This document shows, piece by piece, positions 12,147 to 25,400 of a DNA stretch of 64,000 nt; positions within the stretch are counted from its first letter, which is position 1; each line of letters opens with the position of its first letter. This DNA is from Baylisascaris procyonis (Eukaryota > Nematoda > Chromadorea > Rhabditida > Ascarididae). Position numbers and translations under genes: made by a program. The stretch covers positions 2,480,001 through 2,544,000 of the forward strand of contig JAZARR010000154.1 of the NCBI GenBank assembly GCA_037389465.1, given 5' to 3'. Under the pieces are notes generated by a model. The model had not been told where the DNA came from and made no database searches. It saw only the letters and a program-made list of their open reading frames with translations.

Positions 12147-15100
12147 ATGGGAAGCATGGATGATCGATGCTTAACATTTGAGTGGATACCTAATGAAGAA
12201 CAATTGCTGCGACACCATGCAAAGGTAACCGTTAAAGCTGGCTATGCTAATATTTCCGATCTCAATAGGCAATTTCTTTCCAACAACTCGATAGCTACAA
12301 GTGCGAAATAGAAAGTGAGGTCATGGCGTTAAAGTGAAGTCACTGTTGGTCACATCTCATTTTATAAGCACTACTGAGTTTCTTTGGTTAAATCTCGAAA
12401 ATTATTGAGGCAGAAACGTTTGCTTGATATAAATTTGAGCGATTGTATTTTTGGGATATTGCAATGAAGTAGGTGGAAACTGTTCTACTTTTTTGGGAGG
12501 AAAATCTAAATTGAAACCGACGACACAAATACTAAAAAATCTTTTTGCATTTCTAACGAATTTTTTTGAAGTTCATTATAAAGGTGTTCCGTAGTTCTCA
12601 GCTCCACAATTTAAAGGTGATTATTTTTAATTTCAGGTTGGACAAACTTTACATGATGCTAGGCAAAATGGAGGCGCATTTCCATTCGATGTTGCTCTTG
12701 AGGTTGTATTATCCTCTTTGCGATATAATTCCAAGAACAAATGCAACTGTTCACTTATTTGATTTGTAAGAAGAGTATAGCTGACTGATAGCACTGCATT
12801 GAAAAATTTCATTCCTAAGTTCCTAAGTGACCTATTTATATCACTTAAGGCTGTTACATAAACTTGACCACAAAGTTCTATGAAAAAACGTGGAAATTCT
12901 GGCAATAACGTCATACCTGCCTAAACAGTGATGAAGTATTGGAAGGATCTGAACCAGGTTTAGGAAAGATAAGATTGCGGGCGAAATTGTGGGATGCCAT
13001 ATACAACAGCATTATTTTAAATACCGTAGAATGCCTATTTCGGGTTCCACTGTACCGGCCTCTTCTCGATTACACGCCTTCTCTCCCACTTTTGCCGATC
13101 ATACATCTGACAGGTGCTGGGCGCTTCATGATGTCAGTTAGACCCTATCTTTTCCCGGCTTTCGCGTTTCAGTTACTATCTGTATAACATGTCGGCACTC
13201 TCCTATACCGTGCCCGTTTAACAATATAGGAGAGTTTTGAGAATTCATTCTGTGATTATGAGTGTACCCATCAAATTTAAAAACTTCTGTCCCTTTGTGT
13301 GCTGTGGTTCTATTCCATATTACTTTCCCCTCCTCGCAAAAAAGCGCACATAAAAATCCTGATTCTCGTGGATAGCTTCAATAGCACGAGCTTCAGTAGA
13401 TGAGGTTTTTGTGAGGAATCAGCCCATCATTGAACCAATCGACAGGATTTCGGCGTTAGAATTGCATTTCTTAAAACATTGTTTTGGCGCTTCATTTGTT
13501 GGCGGTGAGCGCTGCAAGACAGCATAAATATAATTGCTTGCATTATTCTTTTCTCATTAAAAATAATCGAAAAGTGGGTTTATCAGCAGTCAGTGACAAA
13601 AATTTTTACGGAGGAAATATTTATATGCAGTTACAATCAGTCATATCTGCAATAGGTGAATCAGTGCAAATATAAATCCAAGAGTTATCTTACCAAAATC
13701 CGTTGGCTTATACATTAATCTTGACGAACAAATGACAGCATTTGAAAGTTTCGTTGCCTGCGAGCCTTTCAACAGTCGATAGAGAGTAAACTTTAGCTAT
13801 TACTAATTAAGTAACAAATCAATTGTACGATTTAAATGCTTGAACATATTTTGCAGCTTTCTGACAATAGCACAGCATTCGTGCATTCTGAAGTTGCTCG
13901 AGCTCATTCCGAATATTTTCGTCAAATTTTGGAAAATTCTCGCCTACCAATTACGGCCGATGTAAAATGTTTCGATGCTGATGCAATACGGCAAATGATC
14001 GATTTCGTTTATAGCGGCACGATAACAATTTCATTGCGACAACTTCCAGAACTCCTCGTTGTCGCACAAGCTTTCCAGGTTGTCCACAATATTCTATCCT
14101 CATTTGCTGCACTGTCTAATTGAAGGATATATAATGAATATGCAGAATTTTTTTAATAATAAATTGCTGTAATGAATAAAAATGTTACGCAACATAATTT
14201 CCAATTTAAGTTCGATTCTAGTCTTTCGATAGTTAATGAAAAGCGATTGAAATATCATTTCCAAGCGTTTCCATCGTTTGTGTTTATAGGTTACGTCACT
14301 TCGGCGTGCACTCGAGAATTTTTTGATACAGAATTCAGCCGAACGTTCATCGCTCGTTTATTGTCTCAATGTTGTATGCGGCGATTATTCGGATGTTTCA
14401 CGGCGAGTAAAGGAAATTGTGCTACAACAAGCAATTAAAAATTTCAAATATGTTAGATATATTTATTATTCAGTTCATTTACAGCAAATAGCATCGATGA
14501 TTGTTAACATCGAATGTGGGCATTCCCTCAGGAGCATTTTGATTAAAGAGAATGAATTTTTTCGAGTTGATTCTTGTGTCTTTTCTGCTTCACTTCACAA
14601 ATTTTGTAAACGGGGTATAGTCAGTCAATGTCCCTATTATGCTCATGAGATCAGCAAGTCATTCCATTAATGAAGTCATCGGTCGTATTTCAGCTCCTGA
14701 TCACAAAGCAGATCATAGATCTAGACATCGGTGCGTTTGAAAGCCTCATGGCGAGGGACGATCTACCAGTTGGTAAGGAAATCGATGTTTTCCGCATTAT
14801 AGCTTATTACTTTTTCGAATCACCGATCTACAACGATCCTAGCCGTTTGCTTCAACTGGTCAGATACGATGACGTCAGTGTCGATGATAAACTGGAGGTA
14901 TGTTCCCTCGTAATTCTTAAATAATTCCATGTTTCAGTGAACTACACCTATTGAAGTATTGTTTGAGTTGGCGCTGTTGATGGAACTCAATAACATGCCA
15001 AATAAAACACTAGTGAAAAAATTTAGTGACACAATTATGGAAGACATTTCCGTAATTTTTGTTTCTGTGACAAATCGCAACCATTTGAGGGTTTGCGGCT

Positions 15101-16473
15101 TAGGAGAACTGAAAAAGTCGTTGAAAAAGCGAGGTAAGGCCGGAGAGCGTGGCTCAAGTTTAGCCTTTCATAAGGCTAACTGAGGGAAAAGGCATGATCT
15201 CTTTTTTAATATTAAACGAAGAAATCATTTCTTACCAACCGCGAGAAAAGTGTGGCTATCATTGACTATTAAGTAAGAGATTAGTGCAAAACATCCCAAA
15301 ACACACGGCATTCCTGTCCTTAAATGCTCAAAACCATCGTTTCAAAATCAAACAGCATTGGACGTAAATTCTTTAGCGCCATACAAATTCTACCTCAGTC
15401 ATACAAAGACATACTCCTACGGCGCTTGCAGGTTTAAACCGCCAACATTGAGAGTATTCAAGTACTATCATCACATAAAAGGTGCCGGGAAATACCTTTT
15501 GGGAAAAAATTAACACCTGTCGAAAACGTCACTCAAAAATTTCTACTATGCTTTTGCGCACACATTTGATACAAAAAAGTGTGTCATAACTGTTGTTTTG
15601 GCTAACTGCACAGACAAATTACTTGAGCAGATAAACGCATTAGAATTCATCAAACTCCACAAGTTTTCTACCGCTTAACACCGCTTCCTTCATTTTTGCA
15701 GCATTGAAAAGCGCTTGGCGTATATCCTTGCAAAAGTTATCCATCACGCATTCACTCAGAATATCATCGATTCCCATTACAACTTTATATTTGGATATTT
15801 CTCATTAGAATGCTGCCTCAGGCATACATTTATCAATAACGTTTGCAGATTGCACGATTAGCCAACCACTATAATGATGCTTACTTTTCTGCAACACTTG
15901 AACAACTGCTAGCTGATTCCTTCTGGCGTTGCTCAGCGAAACAACGCTCACAACATTCTGTCGATCGACAACATCAACGTGGAGATGGCACCGATTTTTA
16001 TCAAGTTATTCGTCAAATGCAAAAGGTTGAGCGTTTATCGCGTTTTTAAAATAGGATTACTCGCTTCTTCTGTGTCAACACATATAGGATGATGAACAGC
16101 GATTTTAATTTCTTCTTCGCATGAAGCTATCACATACGCCTATCGTTTGGATCGTGCTTTTCGGTGATTTTAGCTAAATTACATATGTGCACGTATTTGA
16201 TAACTTTGGCATCCAGGATTCCAGGTGATTTTCAGGAACCAGTAAGCTCCGAGTGCGCTCGGACGAAATTCCTATGGCACTAACCACTCATGTAGGCTTT
16301 AGATGATACGAACTTCGGCACACTCCGGCTCTTTTCGGAAAATTTTTAACTCGAGCACTGGTCCCCGAATCGTTTTTGCTTAGGATTGGTTGGTTTATAC
16401 TCGTGGATGTTTTACGCCGATTGCGTTCAAATATTTGCCATCTTTTCAAATGCAATACGTGGAGCTGAAGTAA
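12147..16473 (+). CDS. BTB-BACK domain protein
   Basis: Seven phase-0 exons: 12147-12224, 12637-12702, 13857-14078, 14290-14451, 14694-14897, 15849-16025 and 16384-16473, giving about 332 residues. The start MGSMDDRCLTFEWIPNEE follows an in-frame TAA nine bases upstream; a second ATG lies three codons in. The BTB fold runs from about residue 42 (FPFDVALELSDN) through FVHSEVARAHSEYFRQIL and IDFVYSGTITI; the BACK domain follows (FLIQNSAERSSLVYC to LLQLVRYDDVSVDDK). BTB-BACK proteins usually dimerise and bridge substrates to CUL3 ubiquitin ligases; no kelch repeats or MATH domain are visible, so the substrate module is unknown. The last two exons carry no domain I recognise. The stop TAA at 16471-16473 could be avoided by splicing after TAC at 16458, which would join this gene to the Gln-rich gene downstream. 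Confidence 0.75.
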
Positions 16474-16577
16474 TTCACACAATACTCAATGCTGCTTCTT
16501 ATCGTGTTTTAATTGTCATGTTCTTTCCATTTCTCCATTGTTTTCTTGCTATGGAAACTTATTTCCCTCTCACAGAT

Positions 16578-16583
16578 AATAAA
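16578..16583 (+). promoter_or_regulatory. candidate poly(A) signal AATAAA for the BTB-BACK gene
   Basis: AATAAA lies 105 bases after the TAA that closes the BTB-BACK frame; another AATAAA follows near 16.66 kb. This supports, but does not prove, that the BTB gene ends here instead of running into the Gln-rich gene. Confidence 0.4.
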
Positions 16584-19434
16584 CAGTCACTATAAACATC
16601 ACTCCTGCTCCAAGAGGGAAAAAAGGAGTCAAACCACGTTGAGTTCGACTCTGCAAAATAAAGCAATCAACTCTTTGCCTACAATTCATCCTTCACATAG
16701 AGTTGGCTGCTTTTTTCACCTATGGCGTCGGCAAAAGAGCTAAATATTTGGAATCAACCTTCTGAGTCGGCCATTTCTGGTCGGTTACCCGAAGCGAGTT
16801 GTACCCGATTGCCTCATGTCTTAGGTTCATAAAAGAAAAGATTACAAGCAAAGGCCCGACTATTTCGCATACGAAAAATTCAAGCAGCTCATTACGAGTT
16901 TTTCGTCGACGAAAAACTCGGAATAGCCAGTCATACTTTTCCTATAGAAAAGACTAAGTGGCGCGATGCGACCAGATGCATAAGACTGCTGAGGCTTATT
17001 TTCAAGTTCTCTGTGATAGAACAACGAGAACTTATACGTCATGGAATGCAATTTTTGCCCTCCAACGATGCAGCCAAACCACATCGGGTGAAAAAACATG
17101 TTTCAAATGAATTCAGTAGAAGCTCTTGCAAAGGCTTTGGTAGTTCCAGATTTTTAGATGAGAGCATCCTATATGCAAGAGATATCCTGCGTTTTCCAGG
17201 TGGCTCAATTTTAAACCCACTCTATAGCAGGCAAAAGCAGCCTCGTAATCGATGAACACCGGAAATGCTTGTGACAGTAGGCTATTGCGGTCACTTGTTG
17301 CATATACCTGTGAATAATTCTAAGCCGGAGTCCCTGTTTACCAGGAGTTGATTCGTTTTCACAATGAATTACTCTTTTTTTTTGCATTTCAATGAGATTC
17401 TTCGTGTGAAAACTCGAACTTCAAAATTCAAAATTGCGAAGCACTGAACACCTTGACGTTTGCAAATTTTATGTCTACGAATGGTTTTATGGAACTTTTC
17501 TGTTAATTTTTACAGAATGCTCCCTCACCATAAGCGATGAGGAAATTTTATGACTTTTATACGTCATAATCCGCAAACCTCGACGTTTCTTGCTTTATAT
17601 GACTTCCGAAGTTTTATTTCTCAAAGTCACAAAGTACTGCAACATAATGATCGGCAGAGTTAAGTGGTGGATGTGGCCAGAAGACTTCCGAAGTGCGCAT
17701 ATGATGACTTAAATCCGTCAAATGAGATTCTTGAACTTGAGATGTGAGGATGTTCCTGAAAAGATTCAGAAGCTGACTTCAGTGACAAGGTTCATTTATG
17801 TGAATTCTGATGTAATTCGATAGTCCCTAACAGAACAAAGCGAAATGATCGGTATGGGCCAAAATTCTTTATTTCCCAGAGCACATTCCTTTCCTGACAC
17901 CCGTGATGCAAAGTTCTGTGGTGACCTGAGCACTTTGAACTCTTGCAGTCACGATAGCCAAAGGCTCGATAGGCAATGTAGTATCGAGTGATGTATGTGT
18001 ATTTATAAGAAACAAGATACCTAGAGCGGTAAAAACATTCTAATTATTAGTAAGTTCTCCCAAACTTTTTCACCAAGTTTATGCTTTGACTCATTTTACT
18101 ATATAGCTACTCGTTAAGCACATTGATTACTCATGGATTTCTTTCATGATTCTCCATAGACTTCTTCTTCATGAGAGCATTCTAAATTACTTCATTTCCA
18201 CAATAAAATTAACTACGATTTTTTATTATACTTTCTTCTAAATGCTTTTGAAAATTTGCCTTTCAGTAGTGGAATTGTGCAGCACCCTTTTCTGTGTGTC
18301 TTTCATTTGCTCAATGAAAGACCGTCTTTATATTTCAAATGTTTCATTGATTTTATATTTCTTGCACATACGCTCATCATTATGCAAATAGCATCAATGA
18401 GATTACTACAAAAAACCAACGCTAACTACGCTGTTGCAAAAATTGCAGGAATTTAACTAATCATATTTATATAATGAAAATTTTTTGCGAAATTTGGTCT
18501 AATGCAAGCAAATTTCTCAATTACTTAGGAAAGAAAGTAATTGATCTTTCTGTTGTATGAACGTTTTCCTACGTAGGCGGTCGATTCGATCCTTTCCTCT
18601 AGGATGATCGGCACTTCGGAGCTCACTGTGAGGATCCCTTTACGTTTGTGGTGTTGTATGATGTTTAGTTCCCGGTTATTGGTTAGTTACTTCTAATGGC
18701 GTTTTCAGCAAATTTCCTGCGTTTAGGAAATCATTTTAGCGAACAGGTGGAATAAGTCTTTAAATCTTTTAGTAAACGATTTTCTCGTGCTTGCAATCTG
18801 GGAATCTCATAGTTCCGTAAAATAGTGGCCAGTAATGCCAACTGATGGAAAACCATGTTGAAGAAGTTCGCATGGTGTGTGCTATTTGCATTCCACTCAT
18901 TTGATGGGCCAGGCTTACCTGCTCTCGTGTGAACTTTTCCTCATCACTTTGTCACTATAAAAGATTCCTTTTTTCCACTTGATTGATACCGAATGACCCC
19001 CCTAGAAGTGTTCTACGCATACAACTTCTTTGATAACTTTAAAAGTTCATGGCTTTTCCCAGTGCTGACGATAAAGGTGAAGGATGTCAAGCAGGCAATC
19101 CTGTTCTCGCAAAGCCAGCTTCGGTGGCTTTTGAATTGAAACTACCAAAGAGACAAATAAATACACACACAACACACGCGTAAATGCGCATAGCTGAGAT
19201 GTGTTTTAGCACATTACAATAATCACTTTACAAGTCCAAGTTTTAAAAGTACACCAAGAAGAATGGGGGTCCATATCGGATTAGGTCGCAGTAGCATCAC
19301 TCCTTCCCTCGAATGCTGTCGAATGAAGTAGACATGTTAACAAAAGACTTGTTAAATATTTCAATTTTTTCTGATTCAAACATTTGAAATTCTGGTGCAG
19401 ATATACTCCGAAACTCGATTAATTATTTTCCTAG
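16584..19434. other. spacer or large intron between BTB-BACK and Gln-rich genes
   Basis: Plus-strand acceptors in this stretch (for example near 17.2, 17.5, 17.9, 18.3 and 18.7 kb) lead quickly into stop codons, so no exon is supported. If the two models are one gene this is a 3-kb intron; otherwise it holds the downstream promoter. Confidence 0.4.
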
Positions 19435-22400
19435 AGTGGCGATGCTCTAAAACCGTCATCGCTCTTGAAATATTTCAAAAAGGTTGAAAGCTCATGGCTG
19501 TAACACAGGAACGCCATAGCATTCGCATATAAGAGCGATTGGTTCACCTAAGTGCTTGGGCAGCTACTAAAATAAAATGCAAGAGATATTAAAAAGCGAC
19601 GTAATGTCATATAAAATCAACAGTATTTCCTTAAGGTCAAATAATCATCTGCAGGTGGTTTAATGGCGACAACATCCTTCCCACTTCTCGCTCTTAGCCT
19701 ATTATTGCCCTCGTTATCTGCATAACATTACACCACTCAGATGAAAATCAACGGTTCCACTCTGTACTCATTAGCCGACAAATTATTGTGTTTGTTAACT
19801 GTTTTGTAGCCTCTTACCTTCATTTTGCTGTCAGTGCGTTGGAGGCACATTCATCTGAAGTTCTACCTACCGCGAATGGAAAGAACACATCAGTGAAGCG
19901 CAATTATTATAAACACTTTTCAGCGCAGCAATGTGGGACGTGCTCGAATGCCTGGTCTACGCAGTAGTAGCAGCCAACACAAGGTTGGGTTATTCGTATC
20001 AAGCAAATAAAAGATGGGTGAACGGAAATGCAGAGAGTGATTTGCGATATCAACCATGACATCGCAAGCTATTTTGTGCTAATCGTGGGAGTGAATCCAT
20101 AAAATCGTTGATAAAATGGTCAGAACTAAATCATTTCGGCACAAGGACAAATGTTGACGCCTCCGCTATTTCATGAAAGTGACAATGAGAGGACCTCTTT
20201 TACAAATTCGCATTGAAATCGAAGAAATCGACATCTGACATTTTCTGGATATACGTCTTTTCCAATATTTCTGAATCCCTCCGTAATCTGCCTTTGAGCG
20301 TCTACTCTCTTTGCAAATTCAAACGCTATAAGCTTCAGGCTTACAACCGAAGGAATACGATATTTTACTTTCAGATCAAAACGATGGGAATTACACCTGA
20401 TAATCTGATTTTCGCTGCGGTATGTTACCGTTGAATATAGTTCGATTTAGTGAATCCTATCGTGATGTTACGATCAACGCTTCTAATGACCTTATCGCAA
20501 AGAAATATTGAGTTCGATTAAAGCTTCTACTACACGATGAACCTGTTCCCACATTTTAAAGACCCATTCCAATGAGCAAAAATCTAAAGCAAACCATGCG
20601 ATGTTGTGCCCGAAACATAGTTCTATAGTTCATGATATAATTTGCCGTTTTGAAGTATAAACCATAATGATGCGGGGAACTGCTAGATAATCGTAATTCA
20701 AGCTTTGCACTATAGTTCTCCAGTGAAATGCTTTCTCTCACCACCGTAGCTACCACCCAATGATTGACTGGATTGTTTTAATGATTGTGCTGATATGGCG
20801 TCTATGCACGTCCTCCTCGCTAAGTGCAAAATCACAAAAATTGATACTAATAAAAAATGCAATACGTCCGGGGATATCTAATTTCACGATACTACAGCAG
20901 TAAAAATCAAGCCAAGCGCACAAAACATCGCATCATTCCATCCAACACACAAACGTTCAATGCAGATGCCATTGCTTTTCAGAAGGTGCTGCCTGGAGGT
21001 ATGCTAGCGGAGGCGAAGAAGGATATTAGCGTTTTACACGACATCATAACGGTAAACAATTACATAAATCCTCTCAACCAATTTCTGTTGATCTGACCAA
21101 AACGATACCTTTTTTGTGAATAAGGCCTAAAGACTGCTATGGCATTTGGAACTTCGAGTATGCTAATCACTTATGTGATGTTTGCTCGCACTGCAATACT
21201 AATTCATGATTACATTGACTGTTTCTCAGAAACAATGCAAAATTCCCGAGACTAATAAGGCTCTATCGTTTGGAAACAACTATAATGCAGTTCGTTCAGT
21301 CAATATTGTGCAGCGCCGACATGAACTCAAGCAATTTTCTGCATTGCCATAATTTTTCACACGCACAACTTTCAGGATTTCGATGATAAAAAGGACTACT
21401 CCAATCCTTACGCAAGGAAATCAAAGGTAAACTTTCTAGGATTTCATCCTGCCATATAAGAGCATCTACTGATATCTTTCGGCTATTCATTTCTGGACAC
21501 TAAAACTTGTCCCATGCATGACAGCTACTTTATGACGAGTAAAACTGTAATTGCATCAACTCAGTGATGTTTTTTCGTTAATCGCTTTGACTGTATTTGC
21601 AGTGGATCTACAAAGCATTTATTGCTAGACCGAAGAAAGCAAAGGCGGATAAGTCGAGAACTACAGCTCCTCGAACTGAGGTTCTTACTATTTTGTTTGA
21701 ATTAATCAGCAGTTTTCGTGACCGGAAACTGCTTTGAGTTTATAAAAATGTGCATATTACTGCGAATGCACAGTTACTGAAAACTGCTCCTACAAATTTA
21801 TTAAAACCTCAGGATGGTTAATGAAACATTCAATTATTTGCGGAAAATTCGAAGCTTTAAGTATAATCGGCGAACATATTGCGACTCTCTTATAAAACGA
21901 CTGGGATATAAAGCAGTGAAAATGTGCGAGTCAAATAACGCTTGAGTATATCACTGATTATTATGCATTAGAAAGGGAGGTCAACTTGACAAACAACTGA
22001 ATATGGAAAACTAATGTGCAATGCCGGATGGCAACCTGTTGTAAAAGAAGACATACTGTGTTGAGGTAACGGTACGGTTGAAGTAATGTTGAGTGCACAA
22101 GCACGATGCGTGAAAGCAAATGACTATCCTCCACCGTTGAAATTCTCAACCAAATTCATCGATATGAAAGTATGCGCCGCTACTTGCATAACATCAAAAC
22201 AAATGGAACATATTGGGATAAATGCACTTGCTTAAAACTATATAAAAAGCGTGGAACAATTACAGCCATAAAGCGAATAACCATTGCAGAGTGTGATCGC
22301 CGCAAAGAAGTTGAGCATGGATGCGCAAAGTGCGACTCAGAAATCTACACCCACTAACCGTAAAGATAGTTCTGCTGTCCTCCTCGTACCGAAAGTATGT

Positions 22401-25400
22401 AAGATGAATATTTGAATCTAACTTATATCGTGCGTTTCCATACAAAATCTTACAATTTTACTTTCGAAACAAAGACAGTTTTTTTTAAAGTACCATCCTA
22501 TCGACATCGCAAATGATACCAGCATGCACGATGGATTTGATGGCATCTTGTTTTTGAGAACGGTTGCCACGTTTCTGAAAGGGAATTCTGAATTCGTAGA
22601 GTACGTTAGGTCTTAAATGTTTACGATATTTCCCACACCTAACAGTACAACAATGCTGTCAATTTTTCAGAACTTTGGTCCATCAGAACATGCAAATGCG
22701 AAACCGAGTTCGACTGCCTCAGTTACTAAACAATGGCGGCCATTCACCAAAGAATCGCTAGCGGAACTTCAGCTTTTGCCGAGCTTCTCCGATATCACAC
22801 TCGGCAGTCATCCCACATCAGGAGTAACCACAGCGAAATCGTTTCCAAAGGTGAGTTTTCTATTACCCCTTGTTGTGCATAGTTCTTTCTTCCTCAGGTT
22901 TTGACCTGACATTTTATTTCCCCGAAATGTACGTTTTGAGAGGAGTAAGACTGAAACGAAGAGCATTCAGAATCAGCAGCAATCTCAGAACGTTGATTTT
23001 GGTATCTGCTATATAAAACAGCATCGTTATCACATTGCATCTAGATGATGTCCAACGATTCACGCGAACTCCATTAAGAAGCTGCTTCGCATTAAAAATT
23101 ATCGAGAGCTTCCTTAGCGTGTCCATTGTCAGTAGTCGTGAAGGTTCATTGTTTCAAATTTGATGGGCATTTTTTCGCTCACTACAACCATAACATCGAA
23201 CACATGGAAAGTGGTAAAATTGGCCTCTACTGATCCTCACGTCAGTTATATAGCCGACACTCGCTCATAAGTTAGCAAATGTTTCTATCAACCTTCCGAT
23301 GACTGCTAAGAAAAAACCATCACCTAAGGGTACAACCCAGCAAACATTTCCACCTATCATTTAACTGTTAATAGTGGTACGTCGGCAATCATCAAGAAAT
23401 TGAAACAAATCAATCAAAGCAGCCTATCAGGCAAACGATGCCGCCGCTAACGTCGTCGTAACGAAAGTTAGAAAGACCTCCTTCAGCAACCTTAAGATTC
23501 CGAATCGCATGCTTTAGACAGAATCAATGGAAACGTGCTGGCAAACTGCATTCTGAAAACGCCCTAGACGTCATTTCTATTATTGTGAAAGTCAGCTTCA
23601 TGATTACGTTTAATATAGAACGAAGGGTAAACAACTTCGATTATTGGTGATGTGGCACTTTACTCGATTTCAATCACTGAACTGCTTTGCAGCTTCAAAG
23701 TGGAAACGTTGTGTATACAGACAATGAATGGCTGAAACTGCAGCAGTTGAAGCTTCAACAAGAGAAATTAAATGTGGATAATACAAAAGAAGCAATTAGG
23801 GAGCGTGAACGAGCGATGAACGACCAACGACTCGCAATGCAAAACTATCAACGCATTCTCGAACCAGGCCAGAAACTTCATGACGAAGGCGCACAACGTC
23901 AACAACAGGCGAGACAACAGCAACAAGGACCACCACAGCCAACATCGCAAGAGCAACAACTAATGCAGGCAGAAAACGCGCAGTGGTCACGAGCAGAACC
24001 CATGCAACAACGACAGAAGCAACAGTTGTATATGCAGACGAATTTTGCTCAACCCGAATCTCAGATACATATACTACAACGAGAACCGAACAAAATCCGC
24101 GCAGCGGAAGGAAACCAGCAGGCAAACTACCAGCCACCGGAAGTGCGTCAAAAAAGAGCTTTACCTGATATTGCTCGACTAATGCAATCGGAACAACAAA
24201 CACAACAGGCATTCCCTTCACAGATGCATCAACAGCAGAATGAATCGCAAATAAATCAACAGATTCAACAAATCGCTTTTCAGCAAAAGCAACCATTACT
24301 GGACTCTGGCCATCAATCACATTACGTAACGCCTCAACAAATGCAGCAACAACAGGATCCGGCAAATGTTTTGCAACGAGCTATTATGTTGACACGGCAG
24401 CAGCATCAAGCAATTCTCCCACAACAACAGCAGACTATGTCCAGAGATCAGCAGATGCAATTTCCACTACAAATGACTTATCAGCAACTACCGTTGGGGC
24501 AAACAAGCATCCAGAATTTGCAACCATTCATACAAACTCAGCAAAAGTATCAACCATCAAAGACTCCGATATCTCATCCTCATCAAGAACAGTACTTGCA
24601 ACAAGCTCCTCATCAAACGCAACAAGCGACGCTTCAGCAAGCAAAACAAAGCACGAATCAAGCACACTTACTGCAAACAGCCATCGCCATGACAAGGCAA
24701 CAGCAGCACCCTTCTCGCCAAAATCTGCAGAGTGAGATGAGCATCGAAAAAACGCAGCAGCCGAAGTATTCACTAAATGAACCGCTGACACCAGATGGAG
24801 ATCACGTTGCGAAAACCAGGCCGGTGTCGCAGCATCGCCCTCAGCAACTAGAGTTAACCCTGCAAAGTTTAGATCAAAGTAAACTATCAGCACAGATCGC
24901 TCATCAGCCAGCACAATCAGCACTACAGCAAACACAGCAACAACGCAATCTAGCGCAGATACTGAGGCAAGCAATTCTGATGACACGACAACAACGCCCA
25001 TTTTCGCCATATTTTCAACAGAATGGTAACAGTCCAGCGCAGAATACGCAGCAGCAGATGCAGGCGTCGCAAGAAATGGCATATCAGCCGCCATTACCAT
25101 TCCAGACACAGATTCTAGGGTTGCAAGGTTCGATGCAGCCGCAACAACAACAACAACTACTACAACCAATCACCTCAACCAGCACAAATGAAAGAAAACC
25201 GCCACAGAATATTCAGCTCAGACCACAGGATGGACTTCATCAGCAAAGAGAAAGCCAGCAGAATCCGAAACTAGTTCTGCAACAGGCTATCATTATGACG
25301 AAACAACAAGGGCAGCCTGCTCATCAATCTATGCAAGAAGCGACATCCACTGAGAAGCAAGCACATCCACCCCAGCAACCACCGACCCAACAGCTAATAC

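Noticed and set aside
12939..13187. 82-codon open frame
   Set aside because: It lies in the intron between the first two BTB-encoding exons, whose junction is fixed by the BTB consensus.
23796..25169. Antisense open frames of 189 and 213 codons
   Set aside because: Val/Ala-rich complements of CAA/CAG-rich coding sequence; no start context or domain.
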